A DNA stretch of 64,000 nt from Trichostrongylus colubriformis (lineage: Eukaryota > Nematoda > Chromadorea > Rhabditida > Trichostrongylidae), in contig OZ022261.1 of NCBI GenBank assembly GCA_963978905.1, positions 35,200,102 to 35,264,101 of the forward strand, in the 5' to 3' direction. Position numbers and translations under genes: made by a program. The notes beneath the pieces were generated by a model, which was not told where the DNA came from, ran no database searches, and saw only the letters and a program-made list of their open reading frames with translations. Positions 12,801-24,900 of this stretch are shown in pieces. Each line of letters opens with the position of its first letter. Positions within the stretch are counted from its first letter, which is position 1.

Positions 12801-13224
12801 AGTGAAATGCTTTCGGTTAGTTTGTAAGGTTGTATTTTTCGAATGCTTCACCCACTATTTTCTGCTGGGAGTACCGTTTTGATTGAGTTAGTTTGATTTG
12901 GGCACTTTTTTGTGGGGAATTCCCAAAATGCTTTCACGTGTTAAATGGTCCCGTGGTTGTGAAGATGTACTTAGCAGCTGCTTCGTTCAAAACTCCTTGA
13001 AGTGTTATGGTGAAGTCAGGGTGCTGTACTCGCGAGTTGTTCACTGATGCTCGGGAGAGGCTGTGTCGGTGATTGGCACTCCGAGTAATGGTGAGGACAT
13101 GACTGACACATGAATTATGCCAACCTATGCTTCCATCACTATTCCCGGTCATTATACGTCGTCGACTATTTCTCAGTGTATAAGTATATCAAGGAATCAT
13201 TATCTGCAACGTTCCTTCTTTCAG

Positions 13225-13321
13225 TCCTCCCCTACTACCTGGTTTGGATTCGCCTGGATTGTGTACTGGAAGCGTTCTATGACCACAGGAAGCGTGTTTA
13301 TCTGAATGGAAGGCCCATCGA
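13225..13321 (+). CDS. candidate orphan exon
   Basis: A strong acceptor (GTTCCTTCTTTCAG) precedes 97 nt reading LPYYLVWIRLDCVLEAFYDH then RKRVYLNGRPI, followed by a strong donor (GA|GTAAGT). It enters and leaves with two bases of a split codon. A hydrophobic start and a basic turn suggest a membrane-associated protein, but I do not recognise the family. No compatible neighbour exon was found. The splice signals and residue composition are better than in the other orphan frames here. Confidence 0.35.
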
Positions 13322-14459
13322 GTAAGTGGAGTAATCCACGGTCAACGAGGGACTCATCCTTTATCACGCGCTATTGAGTATCGTGAAGCCTCGCTGTATA
13401 TGTGATTGCATTATTCACCGTTTGATTCTTCTTGATTCTTCACATTTACCGTTTACCGATGAGTAGGATAAGAATAGTAAACAGTAATACTTACTTCTGA
13501 ACCGATTTTTTTCAATTTATATTTTATCGCGTATGCAAACATGCTGGACAGTGTAGCAAGTCATTCTGCCGACGATCTGTACTCACGAACTCTTTGCGCA
13601 AGTCTCTCACTGGAAAGCTCTACCTGGTTATCACCTCACATGACCGCCTGATTCTCCAGGTATAGGGGGTCTGAACCACCCAAGCCAAATATATATAGTA
13701 GTGATGGCAATAACACGTTTTGATAAAATCTCAGTAGAAACCGCGGGGCGTAACGATAAAAGACCGCAATCCCTCCACCTACCCCCACAACTGGTAACGT
13801 TCCTCATTTGACACCTCTCCGAATGAAAAACAACGCATCGATCGCTCCGGTCGATGGGTATTATTGTCAGATGTGAACTGATTATTAATTCTTTTCATTC
13901 GTAATTGAGTACTCGAGCGAAAGAATGAACGAGTACGTGGCCAAGTTAGAAGGTGTTGATAGTTTCCAAGTTCTGTTCGGCCGACTTACTTCATGTTTCT
14001 TCCAGTGATTTATTGACTACATAATCGTAATCTGTTAGAAAAGGATATATGTGGAGGATGGGATACTCGTTCTCTCCTTCTTCATTTTTTGGTAACGGTT
14101 TTTGTCCAGGGACACGAGGGTGATGTGATCGTTGGTGGTTTTGTCCTTCGCAGTACCTACTCAGGACATTTTCCGCACTTGCGTGTTCCCGCGGATGGCG
14201 CAGTAAACCTGTCGGCAGTTGCTGTACGAATAGTTGGTTTTCGAATGGAATGCTAAAATCATGGAATGATCACCTGCATATATGGGGACCTGATTCCGTA
14301 GATTGCTATGTAACGCGGGTGCTCTGATATCCACTGCGATCTTGGATAACGTTCGATGCCTTTGCACTTTGGCTTTAGCCATTTCATTTCGTGTGAATTG
14401 TGTCTAATATGAGTCATGCTGATTACTTTCTATTACTCGACTCACGTTCATGTGTGCAT

Positions 14460-14600
14460 CGCGAAGCCGCGTTGATACTTTGCGGTGCCGGCGGCAGGGC
14501 ATGGCTGCGTTCTCTGCATCTCCGCTTGTGCCATTCTGTCTCGCTGCCTTTGAACACAGCTACGCCCTGTCGGGCAAAGTATGAACGCAGTCATAAGACT
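14460..14600. repeat. palindromic element, family C
   Basis: TTGATACTTTGCGGTGCCGG on the left pairs with GGGCAAAGTATGAACGCAGT on the right, around the TCTCTGCATCTCCGCTTGTG tract. It is about 140 bp and non-coding. Confidence 0.65.
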
Positions 14601-14604
14601 AGAC

Positions 14605-14775
14605 CGCATTGCGTGTGCCGTGCGATGCGATGCGTACAAGCAGAGAATGTCTCGTGTCGTTGGGTCGTGAAGCGATTGCCATGTTCTTCCTTCTAGAGAA
14701 GAAGCAAGACAAGGTAATAGTTCTAGGACCCAACTGCATGCGGCTCACTCAGCTCGCACGCCGCGCTGCGAAAGC
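14605..14775. repeat. palindromic element, family A
   Basis: GCGATGCGATGCGTACAAGC and TTGGGTCGTGAAGCGATTGC on the left mirror TAGGACCCAACTGCATGCGG and AGCTCGCACGCCGCGCTGCG on the right. It lies a few bases from a family C copy, as at 10.04 kb. Confidence 0.6.
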
Positions 14776-16310
14776 GAAATCCTATTGGCTATCGTTGCTC
14801 GTTGTTCTCATCTTGAAACGGAACTTGCTCGTGTATGTACATGAGGAACATGCGCGTGAGATACTGCATTAGCATACTGACGACAATGGGACCCTCTAAA
14901 TTGGACCACAACGAACAATGGAACCCACAAGTTGTAAAAAGTTCCTGCATTCAGGTTCGAGCTCATGACAAATCTTTTTCAGCAGCAATCACTGTATAAT
15001 GCTTGAATGGATATTTTATAGGTGTCCAGATGATATCGTCCAAGATTTATTGCGAATTACGAATATCTACGGATGTTTTCAATTACTCTGGGGTTTTCGG
15101 GCAGTTTAGAAAAGAATATCGATGGCCTAATTACTTCTTGCTAGTGCTACCATTGATTCCTTTCAAAAGCTAAGCTTCGTCTTAAAATAAATATTGGCTG
15201 GAACTGGTGATGATTCATAAACGTAGAAATTTAATAACGGAAGACTATAGTAATTCATGATGGGCTGTCCCTGAAAAAGGGAGTGGGGGGGGGGGGACAA
15301 TTTTTCCTATGAGGAATCAATTTTTTCTAAAGCCGAGGGAAATCATTTTTGGAACTATGTCTTCGAACATGGCTTCCCTCGCCAAGGGAGAAATGCTGTT
15401 CTGTTTCGAGGTTGATGTACCTCCTCCGGAATATTCTAGCGGGGGGATCACCATCGTTCTCTATGAAATCTGTGACTTGAACACTTTATTATCGAAATTC
15501 GAGCCAAATTCAACCCTTCCCGGGAATTATTAACATTCCTCTTAGTCTTATGCCCATCTTTTCGCCATTCGTTATGACTTTCCGGTTCACACTTCAAGCG
15601 TATTAAAGCTGCGTGGGCGACGATGGTCGTTCCCACGATAGACTGGGTGAGCTGAAATTAGAGGACAGGGTTCTACTGTTGGCACACCACTCAACTGAAC
15701 GCGAGTAGCCGACGTCATTTTGGCAGAAGCGCCAGTAGTGAAAAGTTCGTCCCGCCTATCAGCGCCCATAATGCTTCACAAAGCCGAACATCACCAAACA
15801 CCAACGCCCCCCGCTTTTTCATATACACATATTTTATTATGTACATCGAAAAATGTCATAATATGCCATAATAGGTGTTGTTCCCACCGTAGGATTGATT
15901 GTGTTTACAGCAGGGAATCCATGTAACACTTCATATCACTTCTCATAGCTTACTACTTTTCATAAAAAACTATTCCATAAATAAACTATAAACATTTCAT
16001 TATCTCAATGAAACGCAAAATCTCCTCAAAAAATCGTGGATTTTCCAGGACTTTTATTTTATAAGATGCCCCCCCCCCTTTATGAACGACGCTGAAACCC
16101 CCTGTTGTCAGCGGAAGTTGAATCTTTGTCAAATCTGGTTTATCATTATTCAGAGGAACCACTGGAGTTGTTGAATCATTTGAACTCTCTAGATCGATCC
16201 CAATATTCATTATGGAAGGATCAGATTACGTATTTCTACGGGCTTGGAGAAGATCACTTCTTAGGATCAATTTTATATGTATATTTATATGTATTTATGT
16301 GTTTGTGTTG

Positions 16311-17522
16311 TACCCTAAAATCCCATAGATAAGAGCGGCCCGTAGATAAGAGCGGTTTGTGCTAGAAAATGAAATTCGACGTTCGTATACGTTGTTTTTT
16401 GGCGTTGTATGCTCATAATTATTTCAATAATAGCCTACCACTATACCTTTATTTTTACTGTTTTCTACACTTTTTCTATTGCTATTTTTTTATTAGGTTT
16501 TAAGGAAAGTTCTGGCCGGTTTTTCGCGTTCATGAGATAAATTCAAATCTCAGAGCGCAACAACGTTAATCAGCTTACCTATTGTGCACATTAGATAGAC
16601 AAAAAGTTGCTCTGTCTCACTATATGTTTTATTTGGAATGCCACAAGGTTTCCAAATTATTAGAGAAATTTTAAAGTACTGCGAAAATGGCACATTTTAG
16701 ATGACTTCACTTCGCGAGTTCTTATTTGGCTGAGTCCCAGCGAAGGTGACCACAAATGTGAGTACTGCAAGAGGAGGGGGTGAAGCATTGGATGGAACAC
16801 TTTGTCTCTGGTTTCAGAAGTGCAGAAATGAGAACGAGTTGCTCGAAATTTCAATTGATCAAATCGCTTTAACCGAAACAGCAGAAAGCGATGAGCGTCC
16901 ATACTCGCAGGGAATATTCACAAGTATTGGCCCTCAACAAACAAACTTAGTTGACCACCTCAAGTAGCCTTGATTTGGAAAAATCCAAAAAAATGGATGC
17001 CGCGGGACCCCTCACGGCAAATATGCGCAAGCGCATTTTCCACAAATCCTCTTCCAGTAATTGAAGCAGTTGAAGGCTGAAGCCATTACTCGTCTATCAT
17101 ATTCACCAGATCTAGCACTAACTATGCCCCACTTTCCCAAGCATCTGGACAGCTCCTTCAATAGCAGTCTGTTCAGAAAAAATGGTGATTTGAAGTCCAC
17201 TTTTTTTTATTTCGCGCAATATAAATCTTCAGCCCTTTAGCAAAATGAGTTACGCAAGCATGCTTAATGTTGCCAAAAGCGAAGCGAATTGAATGGTGCC
17301 TGTTCCGTGAGAAAAGATGCAGTCTGAGCCGAGTTATGATCTCCCGAAGTTGAAATAGCGAAAACTAGCCATAAGAAATCTAATTTTACTGTTGCATCGG
17401 GAGTGACTGCTGCTGGAGAGAAACTTAAACCGATGTTAATTTTCAAGAATTTTGTAAAGAATTTTAAGAATTTTTTTTTAACCGGTGAATCAAACCGCTC
17501 TTATCTATGGGACTTTAGGGTA
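16311..17522 (+). mobile_element. pogo/Tigger-like DNA transposon relic
   Basis: The ends are inverted copies flanked by TA: CCCTAAAATCCCATAGATAA at the left and TTATCTATGGGACTTTAGGG at the right, giving an element of about 1.21 kb. The left end also carries a second subterminal copy of GTAGATAAGAGCGGTTTG. On the plus strand, LDGTLCLWFQKCRNENELLE (about 16790-16850) resembles the CENP-B-type DNA-binding region of pogo transposases. VTAAGEKLKPMLIFKN (about 17402-17450) matches the conserved start of the pogo DDE domain. Stops and frameshifts break the frame, and most of the catalytic core is missing, so it is inactive. Confidence 0.7.
17085..17245 (+). pseudogene. mariner transposase fragment inside the pogo-like relic
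   Basis: The frame reads LSYSPDLALTMPHFPKHLDS followed by SFNSSLFRKNGDLKSTF, matching the mariner C-terminal block (YSPDLAP-DYH-F-HL, then F-N-ED). It lies inside a pogo-like element whose own blocks are on either side. Only this fragment is present. The catalytic Asp position after Pro-x-x is replaced (LALTMPHF), another sign of decay. It could be an insertion remnant or a chimeric element. Confidence 0.5.
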
Positions 17523-18989
17523 CATGCGAAATGTTTACGCACGTGGGAGTTAGACGGGCTTGGGCAAAAGCAAGCTCCGCGAAATGCTGCTTATTTATTA
17601 ATTTGTTTGTTTTTTCCAAATATGTGGCTATTTGCCCTACTCGCGACCCATCCACATACGGCACTCTTAGCTCACCCGTATCGCGTTGCACTCCGCACGC
17701 CGCGAATGGAAGTTTGTTCTTACGACACATGTCTCTCACCCCCTACACAACATCATTTTGGCTCATTCCAGACTTTAGGATATGTTTCAAGGAAAATTGT
17801 ATCAATAAAAAAGGAAGCAGTGGGACCTGTTAGGTACCAGAATGTTCGTGCAGTAGACTTTGGAAAATGTTTCAGCAGCGATCTAATCCATCTTTTTTAT
17901 CGTTGAGATCCTTTGAATCGGGTATAAATCGTTAGGTAAGAATCTCGCACTGCGATCATGTGTGGACGCCCAGCTCGAGTTGCAGCAGCCAGTAAGGATT
18001 CCGATCTGAACGCAATGGACTAATGTTGTGAAGTCCTTGTCCTGGGAGAAACATTATTATACCAACAATAAAATAACAATCGGTCAATGTACTCGATCAC
18101 ACTCGGAAAGAAACAGAACGCACTCGCCGCGCCGTTCTTTACGTCGGCCGCGCAAGTTTTTGACCTAATGATAAACATCCCTCTGAATTATGTAGTCTTA
18201 CTTTTTCGGGTGGGGCTAATTGCGCCAGAAAATCGCTTCAATGCAGTCGCACTCGCGGCGCCACCAGTACGACTTGCGAATCGATTAGCCTTGGGAGCCC
18301 GGCAGAGCGTGGCTGCGTCACATCTGCGCTTCCACCCATGCCACACTGCCTCCTGCACCCATGCCACCATGCCTCCTCCACCCATGCCACACTACCTCGC
18401 TTGAAGGCTGCCAGCCCTGCCACTTGCACTCGCACACGCCGCGCCGCTCGCCGCGGGCGGCCACTCGGTTTTGTGACGTAAGTAGCCTCACCCTACTTTT
18501 TCCACTGTGTTACTCTTGCCAACCCATCTCGACCCAACCTTTCATCTTCGTTCTGATCGGCTGCCTCTGTCCATTTGAAAAACCATCGAGGTCAAGTCCT
18601 AAAGTGAGCCCAGCAAAAGCCTCAAGCACCATTTCAATGAAGCTGTGGACTTAATGAATTGGGCGGGACATAAAAGAAAACTCATAAAATGACGCTGCTT
18701 TGCATTTCTTCCGTGTCTCCAGTTCCGTCACATGCTCTGAGTCTCCTTACTGGTACAGTCAAACTGGTAATCGCTCATTGTGCCATCATTAAAGTGTTCA
18801 TCGACTAGTTCTACGTGTGCCTAATGCTACTTTGTTTATTTTCGTGCTTTTTGGATAATCTTGGCTTTGTTCGGCCTTCTCACACAGCTTGTTATTATGG
18901 AACACAACGTGGCTATTCCATTTAATTGTCGTGTTCCGATGGGTGGTCTTTATTTTTGAGGTTCCTGAAAACTATATTAAATCTTAGAT

Positions 18990-21900
18990 ATGAACTCAAC
19001 AAGATCGGAAGAGGATGTCCTTTTCGACATCGCATCATCGATCTACCCGTCTGTTCTGCTCACAGTGGTTTCTATTATTGCGTTGACTGTGAATCTCTAT
19101 CTTCTCAATGTAAGTTCGTCTTATATTATTACCTTTTCGAATTTGGTATTATGAACACATATTTCAAGTTACTAGTAATGAACCCAGACACGGGAAAGGT
19201 GTTCAGAAATCTTCTCGCGATGCAGATATGTTGCTCACCCTCAAGGTAGAAGATGGATTTTGGCTTTTCCTTAGACTTTTTCATAATGATATCAGTCTAT
19301 CCAAGCTGGGACCTTTCCATAAGATCGTGTTCCCATATGCACGACATATCCTTCAGACTGGCTGTAACCTTGCGTAGCGATCTTGCGCTAAAGGGTGCTG
19401 GGTGCGACGTTATGCATGCGATTGTCGTGTCCTACACATAAAATCAGAGGTATGGCCTGGCGATCGCTTTGGGATCCATCTGCATACGGCTCTCCTAGCT
19501 CGCACGCATCACGTCGCATGCCGAACGCCACGGTGCAAGGGGGTAAAGGGGGTAAATTTGAAAGATTGTGGAATTGGAGTGTGTGAAGTAGGGGTGTCAC
19601 TAGCGTTAGAATAGAGAAATAGCAGAATAAAACGGCAAAAAACCTGAAAAGTAGGAACCCGAGTATCCTGGCTTTCACTCTTTCCCTATCGCTAACCTCT
19701 GCATCACTAACCGTTGAAGTAGGTGCAGGCGGGTGAGTGGCTGAATCAACTGGCCGCGGACGTTGTCTCGCAACTCCCCCGCTGGATGCGTGGCAGCGCG
19801 ACTCGTGGTATTGCGGGATCGCGATGGCCCGAGCCGCTTTTTCAATGCGAGTATCGCCACATACACCTCTTCTGAACGGATAGCTTTGTTGTCAGAGAAC
19901 ATGTCTTCCCAGTTCTCATTTTTCCTTATCCCAACAGGTGCCTTCAAGGGTTCGCGCCCTTTCAGTTCACGCCTCAGATTCGTGTGCACCCTGCCGCCGT
20001 TTTTAGGGCATAATTACCACTATCTCAGGCATGCTCAACAGAAATTGTCCACCCTTTTTTCAACAGTGAAATCTTCGGTTACGGTTTGAAGTGTGCTGTT
20101 GTAGTGTGATGTTGAACTGTAAGTCACAGACTTGTGTAGCAAATTCGCTCTTAAATGGTTGTTGATATATGACCACTGAGCTTGTAAACTTATCAAATGG
20201 GTCGATCCTTTTTTGAAGCTGCGAAAATGTCTAAAAGCGTGTTTTGAGCTGGCAAAAGAGTCAAGTAGTCCTTACTAAACAAGATTCAGAGCAAAAGTTT
20301 TAAGGTAGAAATCTTTATTTTTGTTGACAATATTTTCAATAATTGTTTCTGATTGGAGCTTAAAGCCATAAAAATCCAATATTAAACTTAAGCTCTCCTC
20401 CAGCGATTTATGGCTCATTGCCATAAGCTAATCTTTCATTTTTAATCCCCGGAAAATGGTGGTCGTGTCGTAATTACCACTGTGAAAACACTCTGTTGTT
20501 CCTCGAAGGAAGAAAAACAATTTTCATGCTTATGTAAGGACCGGAAATGCACGAAATTTTGGACCGCTGCTGCTTTCGCGTAGGAATAGAAACGAAAAAT
20601 AATTTGAAGCACGCCCTTGAAAAGACCCATGAAAGACTGCTCACTTGTTTGGACCATTTCAATGGGACCATTTCGGCAGATCCTTTAGCACATCCTTTTC
20701 CTCTACCGCAACAATATGCTAGTACAGCTCATAAAAAAAGTCTCTAGGTACTTCGCTAAGTGCTGCTTACAGGTCTTGGGCTAAGAATCCGCATCCTGTC
20801 GTTATATTCTGTTCGATCGCGTTAGAGCATATACTTGGCAACGAGCCAGTCATTTTTCTTTCGACAATTCATTGAGCATAATTTGCATATGACCCGTACA
20901 CTAGAGAACAATAGAGGCAATCAATGTATTTTCGGACAATTTGAGACAACATTATAAAGAGATTTCGGGAAGGTGTGAGGACACTCGAATCAGGTCACCG
21001 CGCGCTAATTGCCGGTCCCGTCGTGAAATGGTTACACGCTGAAAGATCGCCGCTTCCTTGCGTGGCCTGGCCGCGAGAGTGTCCTGATGTCCACCCAGGA
21101 GCATTTTTTAAGCAATAAAAAATTACGATTTTCGAGGGTTGCTGCCCTTTTGAACATTCGAACAAGCTTTGAGTTCTCGGTGAACCGGCTCAAATGTCAC
21201 TCATTCTACGTTTTCTGATTGATTGTTTGAAAGTGTTGGGTATCCCGTTTTGCTTTTTGGATGCTTATTACACCTTTACCGTGACTGAAAGTACCCCAGG
21301 CTTTTCATGAAGCTGATTCATGCCAAAAGCACACATTATAAATATTTTAAATTATGGACGGTTTATGAAGGTACTTGGTTTTATAGCGAAATCTGCTGAC
21401 TTATAGACGTTCCGCCTTGCGCGACTCTTGAATTCGTCCACACACTTTCCGGTTGCCGTGATGATCCACTGAATATCAGGAACTCCGGCCTATTTTGTTA
21501 GAACAGGATTTCAACGTATGGGTATGAGCTATCTGAGTCCTGAGACGATTTCGTCTCGTTGGCCCAAAATAGAGTGCTGGAACGGGTAGCACCTTTAGGA
21601 ACCAACTACATAGGGGCCTCAAAGGAATCGTGCACGGAGAAGGATTTTTGCTATTACCCTTACATTTATGTTGTACTTGCTTTCTGAGCGCCATATGCAA
21701 AGTTTCACGCGAAAAGAGAATCCGACAATGACAGCTCCTCATGATGGCGGACGAGGAGGCGGGTCCTCTGAGGAGGTGCTCTGTCTCGTCTTCCGCCGCG
21801 GCTGAAGGCTGAGAGTGGAACTGTTTACGTAGTTTTCTCATCCTGAAATGCGTCTCCCACCGCAGCGGACAATGGGGTGGGCATTTACTCTAAGCCCCGC

Positions 21901-24900
21901 CCTTCCGACCACCGATTCCAGAAGCTGTATCTTAGCCCAAATCTCACTTTTTCACGTAGAATTTTGCATGCAGTTCTTATAAAGGTAATGCAACATAAAT
22001 TATGAATTACAGAAAAACTGATGCACGATTCCTTTAATCGCACGCAGCGCGCCGCAAGCTCCTTGTGTAACCCTGTCCTAAAGATGCACACCCAAGAACC
22101 CGCTGGTCTCCTCTCGCCCTCTACGTTACTGCCCTGGAAGGTATTCAGAAGATTTTGTTCAGTATGGCACACGAATAGCGAGTTTTCGTCTTGATTAGAA
22201 CTCACGAACTGCTCTTCATTTTGAGCCTTGGAAATGAAAGGTGGCGATGTTCTCAATGCCTTAAAATGATTACTCGACTCGCGATGCTCTGTAATGTAGT
22301 GCAATTATCGTTGAAGAGTAAGCGCAAGTCGTGATTTCATGTCTGCCACTTAGCACTACTCTAATGGGACGCTAATTGGCCATCGTACAACCTCGAATTA
22401 ACTCAACTTCGACGTGTGAATTAACTATGTAAGGGGTTCAGGTCAGCGACCACGTCAGCGCTTATGAGCGAATCTTTCTATTCCTCTCCCTAGCGCTATT
22501 TCATCGCTTTCACGGGGTCCGCTGTTTTTATTCCACGTCACTCATCCTCTATACAAAAACAGTTGTAAAGAGAAGTGAAAATAGTAATCACAAAAGAAAA
22601 GGCAGCTCAAGGCTTAAACCCGAGAAATATGCCCTTCCTTGTGAGTAAGAATAATTGGTTTTTTGTGTTTTTGAGTTAAGGGTCCCATGCGGCTACCCCT
22701 TACCCATCTGTGCAACTTCCGGTGGCATTAGAAAAGCTGTGCGAGCATCCTCTCCCTTGTTAATAACATTTCTTAATAATCAAAAGTTTTAACACGTTTG
22801 ATTCGTACAACTGATCTGTGATGGATATGTGAGGATAAATAGGTGTTTTGCGCCAGAATTACCCCTTTTCGAGGAATTGGTGGGTACGTGAACCGCTGAG
22901 GAAAAGTGGAGGTGGTCAAGACAATCCGGTGTGCGCCAGGATACTCCAATCAGGACAGATCGCTAGAGCTTGTCGCGTTGACTTCCGAGTGTGGCTAATA
23001 ACAAAGGGAGTTAGAAGACACTTGTCGCGTCAATGAGATACCGGCGTGGACGTTGACCCGATTTGGACGACCTGGCCTGATCCAAGTCAACCGTGCGGTA
23101 GCCACGCCCAATGGCGCATCCACGCATTATTGTTTAGCTTAAGGAAAATTCGTGCATGGCATGCTGTCATACGCTGCCCAGAAATAGTTCTCTGCATCGT
23201 GTTATGCCTGTACAGTAATCACAGCCATCTGTTCTGCTAACTGTAATCCTTGATCGATTCTCTTGATACACCCATGAAGAAGTGTATTCTTCTGAATGCG
23301 TTTTGACCTTATCCCGGCAGTCTTTTGCGTTGTTTTCTGACAATCTGACCAGTAATCAGATCCGTTCGTCATGCTATATTGAGCTGCATGCATACTCCCC
23401 AGAAAGGGATCAATAGTTAGGTTTTCATTAGACAGACGTAACCGCGCACGTCAAGTGCCCCGCTGGTCCCCTTGTGAAATGATCGCGCGCGGCCGCCTTC
23501 TCTTCGCGTAACCTAACCTAACTGGACGTCACTGACGGACACCCGCGCTGGCGTGCTCAGGTACGCCCTTGCATTGGTTACGGTGCCTGCTCTGCGTCAG
23601 TGGCATGCGATCGCATTGCTGAGTATGAACGAGCTAGTGGTACGTGTGTTTTTGGTCTTATCGACAAAGAGAATTTTGCCATTACTCAATTGTATCTGCT
23701 GTTATGCTGTCAGTACTTCTACTTCAAACTTTATTTCAGTGCTCCCGCTATCTCCGAAGGCCGATCGGAGTGAATTTACGATTGTGCGTGAGTCTGACTG
23801 CATCAGACGCTCTATGTGCATTCTTCTATATTCTTACCTATATGATCAATGTAATTCTGCAAGATTTGCTCTCAAACTGTTGGTCATTACTTCTTGAGGT
23901 AAATAGCCGAAAGAAAAGTAACTAGCGGTCGAAAGACTATTAGTGTAATAGTGGTTGGATGCAAAGACAACATAACTTCAGGTATTTAAATTGGCGACAT
24001 TTTTCGCATCCGTATTCACACTCTTAGCTCTGGCAATAAATCACTACATTGGAATAGTTCACCCCTTACATCGGTGAGTTCTATTCTATTAATTTGAGGG
24101 TCGTGACAAATGTGTCAAAATGTAAATGTAGCTCGCACTATCGCGTCGCACACCGAACTCCGCAAAGCGAGTTTTCTGTCCTAATGGCACACACCCCGGT
24201 CAGCGCTGACCAACCTCTTGATATGTTTCTGGGCTGTCAAATAATTGGCGACTGTTAGCCGATCGTATTTTTAGTTTATCTGCTGCATGATTGTGGCCAA
24301 CGGGTGTGCGTCAGGACTATCCAATTAGGTCATATCAGCGCAGGAAGGCGGCGATCGCGTCTCCTCCCGTGTCGCTCATTCACACCGGGACCAGCAAAGC
24401 ATTTGGCGGGTGCAGCAATGCTATTCTGTAATGTACGATTGAGGCGAACAGTGGGCGTGACTAGCATCTCAGCTAATGGGGCGCGGTTGCGCGCCGTAGC
24501 AGCAACTTGACTTGTCCTCAAAACACGTTTCGATCCTTCATAGAGTTGTGAGGAGGTCATTAGAAACTACAAATTTTTGTTGTTTTTTTTGGCTTTTATT
24601 TAATCTGCTCAATACCGATTGAGCGGAGATAACGTTACCCACAGAGAGCTGCGACCTTTTTTCTGATGAGAGCGTTCAATTCGTAGTATGAAATCGCTGC
24701 TGGCTTGGTATCCAGTTTCACCGTCGTAAGGAAATTAGCTCTCTAGCTCAGGAGCCATCTGCATATTGCTGGGTTTTCAACCTCAGGCCATGCCGCCGGT
24801 CTGCGAAATACTATCCAGCTTCGACTTTTTTGACGCGCAATTTAAACTATTTCTGGGGAACGAGAAGGCCGCCATCGAGAATAGTTTCTAGGCACACTTA

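Larger units (their letters stand above)
13322..16310. other. intergenic, no recognised gene
   Basis: This stretch holds a family C element (about 14460-14600), a family A element immediately after it, a run of 12 G at 15285-15296 and a run of 10 C at 16069-16078. A frame at 14161-14382 on the minus strand begins with ATG and is 73 codons long, but I see no domain in it or splice partners for it. Confidence 0.45.

Noticed and set aside
12469..12851. Tyr/Leu-rich frames on the minus strand
   Set aside because: They are translations of the TATAG simple repeat.
12934..13090. Minus-strand frame ending LNEAAAKYIFTTTGPFNT
   Set aside because: Composition is plausible, but the only upstream acceptor (CATGTGTCAG) is poor and no partner exon was found.
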